From Metapseudomonas boanensis (lineage in GTDB: Bacteria; Pseudomonadota; Gammaproteobacteria; Pseudomonadales; Pseudomonadaceae): a DNA stretch of 64,000 nt. The DNA is taken from positions 186,001 through 250,000 of the forward strand of contig NZ_JAGTIS010000003.1 of assembly GCF_018704125.1 (NCBI RefSeq), given 5' to 3'. The stretch's first letter is position 1. Each line of letters starts with the position of its first letter. The notes beneath the pieces are model-generated. The model was not told the DNA's origin. It did not search any database and worked only from the letters and a program-made list of their open reading frames with translations. The position numbers and the translations under genes were made by a program. Shown one piece after another: positions 1 through 7,992 of this stretch.

Positions 1-320
1 TCATCAAGAAGGATGGCAAGAAAGGTGGTGTCCTGCAGTTCGGTACCGAGTTGGTATCCGCCGAGGATGGCAGCATAGCGGCCCTGCTCGGCGCCTCGCC
101 AGGTGCTTCGGTCACGGTTTCCATCATGCTCAACCTCATCGAGCGCTGCTTCGTTGAGCAGGCTCGCACCGAGCAGTGGACGGCCAAGCTGAAGGAAATC
201 TTCCCGGCCCGCGAGAAGGCACTGGAAAGCGATGCTGCCCTGTATCGCGAGATCAGCGCCCGCTCTGACGAGCGACTGGGCCTGACCAGCGTCGACAAGG
301 CTGCCCAGAGCATCGCCTGA
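1..320 (+). CDS. mqo: malate:quinone oxidoreductase, C-terminal part
   Basis: The last 105 codons of malate:quinone oxidoreductase enter from the left edge (first full codon at 3) and stop with TGA at 318-320. The enzyme is a membrane-associated FAD protein of the TCA cycle that oxidises malate to oxaloacetate and reduces quinone. The segment [15 protein letters not shown], encoded from about 87, is the conserved C-terminal Mqo signature, preceded by [15 protein letters not shown] strong terminator follows within 25 bases, so the gene ends its transcript. Only the tail is visible, so FAD-binding motifs cannot be checked. Which mqo paralogue this is rests on its neighbours (PA4642-type gene, hpt, upp), which match the mqoB locus of P. 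aeruginosa. Confidence 0.9.
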   Translation, partial: IKKDGKKGGVLQFGTELVSAEDGSIAALLGASPGASVTVSIMLNLIERCFVEQARTEQWTAKLKEIFPAREKALESDAALYREISARSDERLGLTSVDKAAQSIA

Positions 321-341
321 AGCGTTGCTTGCCGCTGAATG

Positions 342-369
342 AAAAACCGCCCTTCGGGGCGGTTTTTTT
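342..369 (+). terminator. rho-independent terminator of mqo
   Basis: CCGCCC (347-352), loop TTCG, GGGCGG (357-362), preceded by an A run and followed by seven T. This is a textbook intrinsic terminator 22 bases after the mqo stop, with an ultra-stable UUCG tetraloop. Confidence 0.93.
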
Positions 370-421
370 ATGGGCATGGCGCACAGGTCGCTCCGACATC
401 CGCCCCATGGGCACAGGAAAT

Positions 422-451
422 GAATAAGCCCGCTGAAGAGCGGGCTTATTC
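422..451 (-). terminator. hairpin terminator of the PA4642-type gene
   Basis: A perfect 13-bp inverted repeat (GAATAAGCCCGCT at 422-434, AGCGGGCTTATTC at 439-451) with a GAAG loop, 13 bases past the stop of the minus-strand gene. The A/T-rich arm ends can act as the U tract; on the minus strand only a short T run follows. It probably also blocks read-through from mqo. Confidence 0.7.
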
Positions 452-464
452 ATACGGAGATCGA

Positions 465-752
465 TCAGCCGCGAGCAGCCTTGATCACTTCGATATAAGG
501 CTCAGCCATACGCTGGTCCTGGATCAGGGCGATGAAATCGTTGCCCTTTTCATCCTTGGCATTAAGGTCATAGCCCGCTTCGACGAAGAAGCCGACGAAA
601 CGTTCGAAGTCATCGACGCGCAGACCGCGGTAGGCCTTGATCAGCTTGTGCAGGGACGGCGGCGTGGAATCGGCCGGCTCGACTGCGAGGAACAGTTTGA
701 TCGAGTCATCGGTGATTTCTTCACCAATCACCTGCTTCTTGTCTTTACGCAT
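465..752 (-). CDS. PA4642 family protein, function unknown
   Basis: A 95-residue acidic, soluble protein without signal peptide or membrane segment. It matches the small Pseudomonas family named after PA4642 of P. aeruginosa, found beside mqo. Visible features are an N-terminal KDKKQVIGEEITDDSI segment and a helical body with a DAKDEKGNDF-like turn (LNAKDEKGNDFIAL), no catalytic motif. The start at 752 gives a family-like length and has a purine-rich stretch (AGAGAGATG) upstream. It stands alone on the minus strand between two minus-strand genes. No function can be inferred; conservation next to mqo is the only hint. Confidence 0.8.
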   Translation of the reverse strand: MRKDKKQVIGEEITDDSIKLFLAVEPADSTPPSLHKLIKAYRGLRVDDFERFVGFFVEAGYDLNAKDEKGNDFIALIQDQRMAEPYIEVIKAARG

Positions 753-817
753 CGCTCACATCTCTCTACAGGGCCAGGATCGTGGGGCGGGCAGTTTACC
801 CCCGCCCGGCCCCAGCC

Positions 818-1306
818 TCAACGCACGCGCACCGCGCCGCTGTGCAAGTCGGCCCAAACGTGGCCATTGGCATAGCTGAGGAACTGACAATAGACCGGGC
901 CGTGGCGCAGCAGGTCAACCACAGCGCTGAACTGCGCCAGCGGATAGTTGAGGCTGAGTATCCGGCTAGCGGGATCGTAACTGGGCTTTTTCAGGCTCTT
1001 GCCCTCACCGTCGAACTGGATCAGCACCAACCCCACATCGGCGCCCTTGCTCAGGGGCTTGCCCTTCAGGCGAATGACCGTGGGCGAAGTGATCGGGATC
1101 GGCTGCTGGTTGGATTGGCGCTGGCTACCGAGCAGCACGGAGTATTCGGTGATCTGGATGAGTTGCTGCTGCTCGGGAGCCTCCTGGCGCAGCGAGAGGT
1201 CATCCGGCGGGAGGAACTGAATATGCATGGGCGCGTTTTCGGCGGCGCTGAGCGGCAGGCTCAGCAGCATGGCGAAGGCGGCGCCAACACGTAAAGGCGA
1301 GTACAT
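818..1306 (-). CDS. secreted protein of unknown function
   Basis: A 162-residue protein with a clear Sec signal peptide: MYSPLRVG, a hydrophobic AFAMLLSLPLSA core, and likely cleavage before ENAP, so it is probably periplasmic. The start at 1306 is chosen because GGAG lies seven bases upstream and the signal peptide begins there; an upstream in-frame ATG at 1366 would add 20 unrelated residues. The mature part has a Gln-rich stretch (EQQQLIQITEYSVLLGSQRQSNQQP) split here by description only, and a single cysteine (VYCQF) near the end. I do not recognise a domain. Its position near mqo and hpt resembles uncharacterised genes of the PA4641-PA4643 region. Confidence 0.7.
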   Translation of the reverse strand: MYSPLRVGAAFAMLLSLPLSAAENAPMHIQFLPPDDLSLRQEAPEQQQLIQITEYSVLLGSQRQSNQQPIPITSPTVIRLKGKPLSKGADVGLVLIQFDGEGKSLKKPSYDPASRILSLNYPLAQFSAVVDLLRHGPVYCQFLSYANGHVWADLHSGAVRVR

Positions 1307-1432
1307 CGAAAGCTCCAACGGCGTGGGTGCGCAGCACTCTAGCACGGGCCTGCGCGGCGCTGGCATTCGACTCAGGCCAACGCATGCCGTCCACCCAAAG
1401 CCCTATACTCACGCAGTTGCCAAGGAGTGACC

Positions 1433-3187
1433 ATGTCCCTGTACCTGCCCCCCTTGTTCGCAGCGCTGCGCCATACGCTGCGCGAAGGCTACTCCCTTGG
1501 CGCCCTGCGTGGCGACCTGGCGGCGGGCCTCACGGTCGGCATCATCGCCATTCCGCTGGCGATGGCGCTGGCAATTGCTGTCGGCGTGCCGCCCCAGCAT
1601 GGCCTTTACACCGTGCTGGTAGCCGCGCCGCTGATCGCCCTCACAGGCGGCTCGCGCTTCAACATCTCCGGCCCCACGGCGGCCTTCGTGGTCATCCTTC
1701 TGCCCATCACCCAGCAGTTCGGTGTCGGCGGATTGCTGCTCTGCACCCTGATGGCCGGCGTGATCCTCATCGCCATGGGACTGGCGAAAATGGGCAAGCT
1801 GATCCAATTCATTCCCTACCCCGTGACGCTGGGCTTTACCGCCGGCATCGGCATCGTCATCGCCACCCTGCAGGTCAAGGACCTGTTCGGCCTAAACCTG
1901 GCCCATCCGCCGCAAAACTATGTGGAGCAATTGCAGCTGCTGGCCAATGCCCTGCCCACCGCCCACCTGGGCGATACCCTGGTCGCACTGGTGTGCCTGG
2001 CCATCCTGATCGTCTGGCCGCGCTTTGTACCCAAGGTGCCAGGCCACCTGGTAGCGCTAGCGGCAGGCGCTCTGCTCGGCTTGTTGCTGGAAGGCATGAA
2101 CATCCCCGTTGCCACCCTCGGCGAGCGCTTCAGTTATGAGCTGAACGGCGTCAGCCACCCCGGTATCCCCCCCTTCCTTCCTGACTTCGCCTGGCCCTGG
2201 CAACTCCCGGGGCCGGACGATCAACCGCTACAACTATCGTTCGAGCTGTTCCGCCAGCTACTGGCACCAGCCTTCGCCGTTGCGATGCTTGGCGCAATCG
2301 AGTCGCTGCTTTGCGCCGTGGTGGCCGACGGCATGGCCGGTACCCGCCACGACCCCAACGCCGAACTGCTCGGCCAGGGCATCGGCAACCTCGTGGCGCC
2401 GCTGTTCGGCGGCATTACCGCCACCGCCGCCATCGCCCGCAGCGCGGCCAACGTGCGCGCTGGCGCATTCTCGCCGATGGCGGCGATCATTCACGCTGGT
2501 GTGGTACTTCTGGCCATGCTGCTGCTCGCGCCGCTGTTCAGCTACCTGCCGATGGCGGCGCTGGCGGCCTTGTTGTTGATGGTGGCCTGGAACATGAGTG
2601 AAGCCCGTCACGTCGCGCATACACTGCGCATTGCACCGCGCAACGATGTGTTTGTGCTGCTGGCCTGTCTGGTGCTGACAGTGTTGTTCGACATGGTGCT
2701 GGCGGTGGGCATCGGCCTCTTGCTGGCTGCCGGGCTGTTCATCAAGCGGATGAGTGACCTGACCGACACCGCGCCAATTCCCAAGCACTTCCACGAAGCG
2801 CTGCGCGAACTGCCCGAGCAGGTGCTGGCCTATGCCATTCGTGGCCCGTTGTTCTTCGGGGCAGCGGAGAAAGCACTCAGCGTGCTGCGTCGATTCAATC
2901 CGGAGGTAAAGGTGGTGATCGTCGAGATGAGCGCCGTGCCGCTGCTCGACATGACGGCGCTGGCCGCCCTGGAAAACCTGCTGCACGACTACCACCGCCA
3001 GGGCGTCGGTCTGGTCCTGGTCGGTACCTCGCCGCGGGTGCGGCTGAAACTGCGCCGTGCCGGCGTGCATCGGGAGACTGGCCGGCTGGCCTATGTGCAA
3101 ACCCTGGAGCAAGCGCAGGTCAAAGCCCTGCGCTGGCTTGAACCAAACGAGGCTCAGGCGAACAACGAGCACATCCAGGCCAGGTAA
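1433..3187 (+). CDS. dauA: SulP family anion/C4-dicarboxylate transporter, DauA type
   Basis: A 584-residue inner-membrane transporter of the SulP (SLC26) family. The transmembrane part (about residues 25-435) includes the family signature GLTVGIIAIPLAMALAI and the HGLYT motif, and a cytoplasmic STAS domain follows (about 480-565, with VEMSAVPLLDMTAL). The pattern is that of DauA/YchM, which carries C4-dicarboxylates in E. coli; some relatives move sulfate or bicarbonate, so the substrate is inferred. ATG at 1433 is preferred over GTG at 1427, because AAGGAG (1422-1427) is five bases from the ATG and overlaps the GTG. The 3' end overlaps the convergent cupin gene by 34 bases. Confidence 0.85.
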   Translation: MSLYLPPLFAALRHTLREGYSLGALRGDLAAGLTVGIIAIPLAMALAIAVGVPPQHGLYTVLVAAPLIALTGGSRFNISGPTAAFVVILLPITQQFGVGGLLLCTLMAGVILIAMGLAKMGKLIQFIPYPVTLGFTAGIGIVIATLQVKDLFGLNLAHPPQNYVEQLQLLANALPTAHLGDTLVALVCLAILIVWPRFVPKVPGHLVALAAGALLGLLLEGMNIPVATLGERFSYELNGVSHPGIPPFLPDFAWPWQLPGPDDQPLQLSFELFRQLLAPAFAVAMLGAIESLLCAVVADGMAGTRHDPNAELLGQGIGNLVAPLFGGITATAAIARSAANVRAGAFSPMAAIIHAGVVLLAMLLLAPLFSYLPMAALAALLLMVAWNMSEARHVAHTLRIAPRNDVFVLLACLVLTVLFDMVLAVGIGLLLAAGLFIKRMSDLTDTAPIPKHFHEALRELPEQVLAYAIRGPLFFGAAEKALSVLRRFNPEVKVVIVEMSAVPLLDMTALAALENLLHDYHRQGVGLVLVGTSPRVRLKLRRAGVHRETGRLAYVQTLEQAQVKALRWLEPNEAQANNEHIQAR

Positions 3188-3627
3188 TCGACTGCACCGG
3201 GGTCGCCTTCGCGCGGCGCCCAGTTGGCCTGTTCGCCGTCCCCCAGGGGGCGATAGGGGCCGGCCTTGCACTCGAACAGCAAGCTGTCCGGCTCCAGCAC
3301 CACCAGCGCATGGAACAATCCCGGCGGCAGGTCTACGCCCACGCAATCGCCTCCAGCCACCAATTCGCGCTGCTCCAGCACGGCGCCCTGCTCGTCGAAG
3401 ATCAGTAGACCCAGGCGCCCCTTGAGCACCAGCAGGCATTCCGCCTTGTCAGCGGACAGGTGGCGATGCGGCGGGATATAGGTACCCGGTTGCAGCCCCA
3501 CCGCCAGGCGATGGCAAGGCTCGTCCATCTCGTGGAAGTTGTGATGCTGACGCTTGCGCGGGCTTGCCGCGGCCTTTTCAGCCAGTTCACTGAACAGGCC
3601 CTGGTCGAGGTAGCGCGGCGCGGCCAT
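3154..3627 (-). CDS. WbuC family cupin-fold metalloprotein
   Basis: A 157-residue single-domain cupin of the WbuC family. The cupin metal site is visible: PPHRH gives His54 and His56, Glu63 follows in KAECLLVLKG, and His106 sits in GLFHALVV. WbuC proteins are often near sugar or O-antigen genes, but their reaction is not settled. Here the gene lies three bases downstream of hpt in the same direction and is presumably co-transcribed with it, a nucleotide-salvage rather than polysaccharide context. The 3' end runs 34 bases into the convergent DauA-type gene, so both C-termini are encoded on opposite strands of the same DNA. Confidence 0.82.
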   Translation of the reverse strand: MAAPRYLDQGLFSELAEKAAASPRKRQHHNFHEMDEPCHRLAVGLQPGTYIPPHRHLSADKAECLLVLKGRLGLLIFDEQGAVLEQRELVAGGDCVGVDLPPGLFHALVVLEPDSLLFECKAGPYRPLGDGEQANWAPREGDPGAVDYLAWMCSLFA

Positions 3628-3630
3628 GCC

Positions 3631-4188
3631 TCAGAGCCCCTTGACCGCAAAAATGCCGGCCGCGTTGCGCCAATAGCCCTTGTAGTCCATGCCGTAGCCG
3701 AAGATGTAGCGGTCCACGCAATCCAGACCGACGTAATCAGCCTTGAGGTCCGGACGTGCCTTGCGGTTGTGGGTCTTGTCGATCAGTACAGCCGTGTGCA
3801 CATGGGCGGCACCGGCGTGCTTGCAGAAGTCGATGATGGCAGCCAGGGTGTGCCCTTCGTCGAGGATGTCGTCGATGATCAGCACGTCGCGATCGATGAA
3901 GGAGATTTCCGGCTTGGCCTTCCAGAACAGCTCGCCGCCGCTGGTTTCATTGCGGTAGCGGGTAGCGTGCAGGTAGGACAGCTCCAGCGGGAAGTTCAGC
4001 TTGGGCAGCAACTTGCCGGCGAAGATCAGGCCGCCGTTCATCACGCAGAACACCACCGGGTTACGCTCGGCCAGCTCACCGTTGATGGTCTCAGCCACCT
4101 GGGTAATGGCCGCTTCGACCTGGGCTTCGGTATACAGGCAGTCGGCTTCGGCCATCACCTGGCGGATGTGTGCGAGATCGGCGGACAT
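3631..4188 (-). CDS. hpt: hypoxanthine-guanine phosphoribosyltransferase
   Basis: A 185-residue type I phosphoribosyltransferase that joins hypoxanthine or guanine to PRPP to give IMP or GMP in purine salvage. The 13-residue PRPP-binding motif VLIIDDILDEGHT is at residues 102-114, with the acidic pair essential for catalysis. Length and the C-terminal YIFGYGMDYKGYWRN segment fit the Pseudomonas hypoxanthine enzyme. The start at 4188 gives MSADLAHIRQ with AGAGGAATTGCC upstream. It leads a two-gene unit with the cupin gene. The PRPP it needs comes from prs, also in this window. Confidence 0.93.
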   Translation of the reverse strand: MSADLAHIRQVMAEADCLYTEAQVEAAITQVAETINGELAERNPVVFCVMNGGLIFAGKLLPKLNFPLELSYLHATRYRNETSGGELFWKAKPEISFIDRDVLIIDDILDEGHTLAAIIDFCKHAGAAHVHTAVLIDKTHNRKARPDLKADYVGLDCVDRYIFGYGMDYKGYWRNAAGIFAVKGL

Positions 4189-4463
4189 GGCAATTCCTCT
4201 GGGTCTGGCGAGGAAAAATGCTGCACTTTCCTCGGAAACTTGAACGGGGCGTCAAGATAAAAGCTGGCAAAGGTACTCATCGACCTGTCCTCCCGCAAGC
4301 CTTGACGGACGAGCGTAGACCATACTGCTTTTGCACTGCCGGCAGATCGGTACTTGGAAGCCACAGGCCAGAGGGTGCGACCCGCCAGTCATTTCTGCAC
4401 GGTGTGTAGTCAATTGATTAAGCTAACGCAATTTTTTTGCCAGCCCGCCGGAGAATACGCCCC
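4189..4463. other. divergent intergenic region between hpt and upp
   Basis: This 275-base spacer must hold the promoters of the divergent hpt and upp genes. It contains the palindrome TCAATTGA near 4411 and a T7 run at 4432-4438. No convincing -35/-10 pair, riboswitch or small gene was identified. Confidence 0.5.
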
Positions 4464-5102
4464 ATGCCCATCCGAGAGATCCGCCATCCGCTGATCCGCC
4501 ACAAACTCGGCCTGATGCGCCGCGCCGATATCAGCACCAAGAACTTCCGCGAACTGGCACAGGAAGTCGGCGCCCTGCTGACCTATGAAGCGACCAACGA
4601 CCTGCCCCTGGAAAACTACGAAATCCAGGGCTGGGCGGGGCCGGTCCAGGTCGAGAAGATCGCTGGCAAGAAGATCACCGTCGTGCCGATCCTGCGCGCC
4701 GGCATCGGCATGCTCGACGGCGTGCTCAGCCTGATCCCCGGTGCGAAAGTCAGCGCGGTGGGCGTCGCCCGCAACGAAGAAACCCTCGAAGCGCACACGT
4801 ACCTGGAAAAGCTGGCCCCGGAAATCGATGAGCGCCTGGCGCTGATCATCGATCCGATGCTGGCCACCGGCGGATCGATGGTCGCCACCATCGATCTACT
4901 CAAGCGCGCCGGCTGCAAGGAAATCCGCGCCATGGTGCTGGTGGCAGCGCCCGAAGGCATCAAGGTGGTCAACGACGCCCACCCGGACGTGATGATCTTC
5001 ACCGCCTCCATCGACCAGAAACTCAATGACCACGGCTACATCATTCCGGGCTTGGGCGATGCTGGAGACAAGATATTCGGCACCAAGCAGAAGGAAAACT
5101 GA
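4464..5102 (+). CDS. upp: uracil phosphoribosyltransferase
   Basis: A 212-residue enzyme converting uracil and PRPP to UMP. The PRPP loop [13 protein letters not shown] is at residues 127-139 and the uracil-binding segment [11 protein letters not shown] at 192-202. The start at 4464 ([16 protein letters not shown]) aligns with known Upp N-termini, with GGAG ten bases upstream; a TTG 27 bases earlier would add a non-homologous extension. It is followed after three bases by uraA, so uptake and phosphoribosylation of uracil form one transcript. Confidence 0.96.
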   Translation: MPIREIRHPLIRHKLGLMRRADISTKNFRELAQEVGALLTYEATNDLPLENYEIQGWAGPVQVEKIAGKKITVVPILRAGIGMLDGVLSLIPGAKVSAVGVARNEETLEAHTYLEKLAPEIDERLALIIDPMLATGGSMVATIDLLKRAGCKEIRAMVLVAAPEGIKVVNDAHPDVMIFTASIDQKLNDHGYIIPGLGDAGDKIFGTKQKEN

Positions 5103-5105
5103 TCG

Positions 5106-6383
5106 ATGAGCGACGAATTCAACGACCCGCTCTGGCGCCAAGTGCTATCTGGCGCCCAGATGCTCTTCGTCGCCTTCGGCGCTTTGGTGCTGATGCCGCT
5201 GATTACCGGACTCGATCCCAACGTCGCGCTGTTCACCGCCGGCATCGGCACCTTGCTGTTCCAGTTGGTTACCGGGCGCCAGGTGCCGGTGTTCCTGGCC
5301 TCCAGCTTCGCCTTCATCACTCCGATCATCCTCGCCAAGGGCCAGTTCGGTCTGGCCGCGACCATGGGCGGTGTGGTGGCAGCCGGCTTCGTATACACCT
5401 TCCTCGGCCTGGCCGTGAAGATCAAAGGCACCGGTTTCATCGACCGCCTGCTACCGCCAGTGGTGATCGGCCCGGTGATCATCTCCATCGGCCTGGCCAT
5501 GGCCCCCATCGCCGCCAACATGGCCATGGGCAAGGCCGGTGACGGCACCGAGCTGATCCCTTACGGCACCGCCATGTGGATCTCCATGCCGGCGTTGCTC
5601 ACGACCCTGATTGTCGCCGTATTCGGCAAGGGCATCTTCCGCCTGGTGCCGATCATCTCCGGCGTACTGGTGGGTTTTGCCCTGTCGTTCTGGTTCGGCG
5701 TGGTGGATACCGCCAAGATCGCCGCAGCCCCGTGGCTCGCTCTGCCCAACTTCGTCGCGCCGGAGTTCAACTGGCAGGCCATTCTGTTCATCGTGCCAGT
5801 GGCGCTGGCTCCGGCCATCGAGCACATCGGTGGGGTGATCGCTGTCGGCAGCGTGACCGGTCGTGACTACCTGAAGAAACCCGGTCTGCATCGCACCCTG
5901 CTTGGCGACGGCCTGGCCACTTCGGCTGCGGGCCTGTTCGGCGGCCCACCGAACACCACCTACGCCGAAGTGACCGGCGCGGTCATGCTGACCAGGAACT
6001 ACAACCCGAAGATCATGACCTGGGCGGCAGCATTCGCCATCGGCCTGGCCTTCATTGGCAAGTTCGGCGCCATTCTGCAGAGTATTCCGGTACCGGTGAT
6101 GGGCGGCATCCTATGCTTGCTGTTCGGCTCCATCGCCGCCGTGGGCATGAACACCATGATCCGCCACAAGATCGACCTGGCCGAAGCCCGCAACCTGGTA
6201 ATCGTCTCCGTGACCCTGGTATTCGGCATCGGCGGCATGCTGGTGGGCAGCGGCACTGGCCAGGACGATTTCGGCCTGAAGGGCATCGCCCTGTGTGCCA
6301 TCGTGGCCATCGCTCTCAACCTGTTGCTACCGGGGCATGACACCTGGAAGCAGAACTACAAGGACGATGTGCCACACTTCTGA
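5106..6383 (+). CDS. uraA: uracil permease, NCS2 family
   Basis: A 425-residue inner-membrane uracil:proton symporter of the NCS2 family, with about 12-14 hydrophobic segments. The substrate-site region EHIGGVIAVG (about residues 239-248) contains the conserved Glu-His pair, and GGPPNTTYAE (about 279-288) is the second NCS2 signature. The gene starts three bases after the upp stop and ends at a strong terminator, defining a two-gene uracil salvage operon. The specificity call rests on this partnership as well as on the sequence. Confidence 0.94.
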   Translation: MSDEFNDPLWRQVLSGAQMLFVAFGALVLMPLITGLDPNVALFTAGIGTLLFQLVTGRQVPVFLASSFAFITPIILAKGQFGLAATMGGVVAAGFVYTFLGLAVKIKGTGFIDRLLPPVVIGPVIISIGLAMAPIAANMAMGKAGDGTELIPYGTAMWISMPALLTTLIVAVFGKGIFRLVPIISGVLVGFALSFWFGVVDTAKIAAAPWLALPNFVAPEFNWQAILFIVPVALAPAIEHIGGVIAVGSVTGRDYLKKPGLHRTLLGDGLATSAAGLFGGPPNTTYAEVTGAVMLTRNYNPKIMTWAAAFAIGLAFIGKFGAILQSIPVPVMGGILCLLFGSIAAVGMNTMIRHKIDLAEARNLVIVSVTLVFGIGGMLVGSGTGQDDFGLKGIALCAIVAIALNLLLPGHDTWKQNYKDDVPHF

Positions 6384-6390
6384 TCCGGTT

Positions 6391-6432
6391 CCAAAAGAAC
6401 GCTCCGCAATCGCGGGGCGTTCTTTTGGTTTT
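6391..6432 (+). terminator. terminator of the upp-uraA operon
   Basis: CCAAAAGAACGCTCCGC pairs with GCGGGGCGTTCTTTTGG around a short AATC-type loop, followed by TTTT. It lies just after the uraA stop. The long A/T lower stem makes it potentially bidirectional. Confidence 0.88.
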
Positions 6433-6467
6433 GCAGGATGGATTGAGCGCAGCGATACCCATCCTGC
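6433..6467. repeat. intergenic inverted repeat, GGATGG...CCATCC type
   Basis: Nine-base perfect arms GCAGGATGG (6433-6441) and CCATCCTGC (6459-6467) flank ATTGAGCGCAGCGATAC. The motif resembles a short repeat I know from intergenic sites of several Pseudomonas genomes. Only one copy was seen here, so repeat status is from memory, not from this window. Confidence 0.45.
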
Positions 6468-6482
6468 GATCTCGACGCCAAC

Positions 6483-7853
6483 CTACGAGGGTTGGGCCTG
6501 GCCCATCAATGGTTCTTCCGAAGTAGTAACGCCCCACTGCTGCAGACGCTGCAGACTCTCGCGATAAGGCTTGAGCCCTGCCCACAGCAACGCCACCGAA
6601 CTGATCACCGCCACGGACGTGACGATAAGCAGGGAATAGCGCAGTGCCGCATCGTCACCGAACACATAGTCAGTGAACAGCGCGACCGCCGTCGGACCAA
6701 GACCGAGGCCGATCAGGGTGATGATGAAAAGATAGATGGCCGAGGCCTGACCCCTCATCGAGTTGGGCATGATTTCCTGGATAGCCGCAGGCGCCACGCC
6801 GAAGGGCATGCTCAGGCAGAACACCGTAGGCGCCATCAGCACCATCGCCCAGGTGGCATCGTTGAGCAGCGGGAACAGCACCACCAGAGGCAGGGCACCA
6901 ATCGCGGCGATGAGGCCGACGCGCATGTTGGCATCGCGGCGTCCGCGCTTGGCCATCCAGTCCGCCAAGCGCCCACCGAAGACGATGCCCAGGCAGCCGA
7001 ACACTGCCACCAGGCTGCCGTAGACCACGCCCACCTGACCGGCTTCCCAGCCATGGGTGCGGATGAAGAAGGTCGGGATCCAGGCCGCACTGCCGTAGCC
7101 GGCGAACGACAGGCCGGCAAAACCGAAGTTGTGGCACAGCACGGTGCGCCGGTTGCTGCGCAAGTAACGGCCAACCTCCACCAGCGGCACGGCCACACCT
7201 GCGCCGATACCTCGCCGCCTGGGCTCGTTGACCGCCAGCATCAGCAGAGTGAAGAGCAGGCCGGCGGCCCCCAGGGCCAGGAATATCAGCTGCCAGGGCC
7301 GTACGTGGCCAAGCAGCGGCAATACCACATCGCCCTGGGCCGAGGCGAACTTGATCACTAGCCCGCCCAGCAGGAAAGCGATACCGGAACCCAGATACAC
7401 GCCCATGGAGTAGACGCTGATCGCTGTGGCACGCCGCTCCTGAGGAAAGCTGTCGGCAATCAGCGAATACGCCGCAGGTGACAACGCTGCCTCGCCCACG
7501 CCAACACCGATTCGACAGAGGAGGAACTGCCAGTACAGACGCGCCATGCCACAGGCGGCGGTGGCGGCGCTCCAGAACAGCACACCGATGGCGATCAGGC
7601 CACGCCGGCTGCGGGTATCGGCCATGCGCCCGAGCGGGATGCCGCAAACGGTGTAGAACAACGCGAAGGACAGGCCCATCAGCAGGCTCATCTGCGTATC
7701 GCTGATGACCAGATCACGGCGGATGGGCTCGACCAGCAGGTTGAGGATCTGCCTGTCGATGAAGGACAGCACGTACGCCACCATGAGGATGGCGACTGTG
7801 GTCCAGGCACTCAGGCTGGAGGGGTAGCCGTTATTCTTGTTCTGCACTGGCAT
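6483..7853 (-). CDS. MFS transporter, spinster-like
   Basis: A 456-residue, 12-helix major facilitator transporter. The N-terminal half carries YVLSFIDRQILNLLVEPI and the cytoplasmic loop GRMADTRSRRGL, and helix 5 has GVGEAALSPAAYSLIADSF, which together fit the spinster-like subgroup. The substrate is unknown. ATG at 7853 gives a normal N-terminus, but its AGGAG directly abuts the codon; a GTG at 7880 is possible, while the far upstream ATG at 8057 would add 68 residues overlapping hemH and is unlikely. The position before hemH matches the PA4654 transporter of P. aeruginosa, but no fimbrial cupE genes precede it here. Confidence 0.82.
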   Translation of the reverse strand: MPVQNKNNGYPSSLSAWTTVAILMVAYVLSFIDRQILNLLVEPIRRDLVISDTQMSLLMGLSFALFYTVCGIPLGRMADTRSRRGLIAIGVLFWSAATAACGMARLYWQFLLCRIGVGVGEAALSPAAYSLIADSFPQERRATAISVYSMGVYLGSGIAFLLGGLVIKFASAQGDVVLPLLGHVRPWQLIFLALGAAGLLFTLLMLAVNEPRRRGIGAGVAVPLVEVGRYLRSNRRTVLCHNFGFAGLSFAGYGSAAWIPTFFIRTHGWEAGQVGVVYGSLVAVFGCLGIVFGGRLADWMAKRGRRDANMRVGLIAAIGALPLVVLFPLLNDATWAMVLMAPTVFCLSMPFGVAPAAIQEIMPNSMRGQASAIYLFIITLIGLGLGPTAVALFTDYVFGDDAALRYSLLIVTSVAVISSVALLWAGLKPYRESLQRLQQWGVTTSEEPLMGQAQPS

Positions 7854-7918
7854 CTCCTCGGCGCCGCTTGCGGGACGCACGACGGTGGAAGGTGAGGCCA
7901 GCTTAGGTGCAGAACTGA

Positions 7919-7979
7919 AGTCAGGGGTACCGTCACTCCGCCTTATTGGCGAGGCGAATGCAAAGGCTGCCCCCTGACT
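7919..7979. repeat. nested inverted repeat between hemH and the MFS gene
   Basis: Outer arms AGTCAGGGG (7919-7927) and CCCCTGACT (7971-7979) enclose a second hairpin CGCC-TTATT-GGCG (7939-7951). It lies between the hemH stop and the downstream MFS start. No T run follows on either strand, so it may be a regulatory or processing structure rather than a terminator. Confidence 0.45.
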
Positions 7980-7992
7980 GATGTGGGCCCGA

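Noticed and set aside
2258-3439. 393-codon minus-strand open frame within the DauA-type gene
   Set aside because: Antisense to a transporter with clear domains, and it crosses the cupin gene in another frame.
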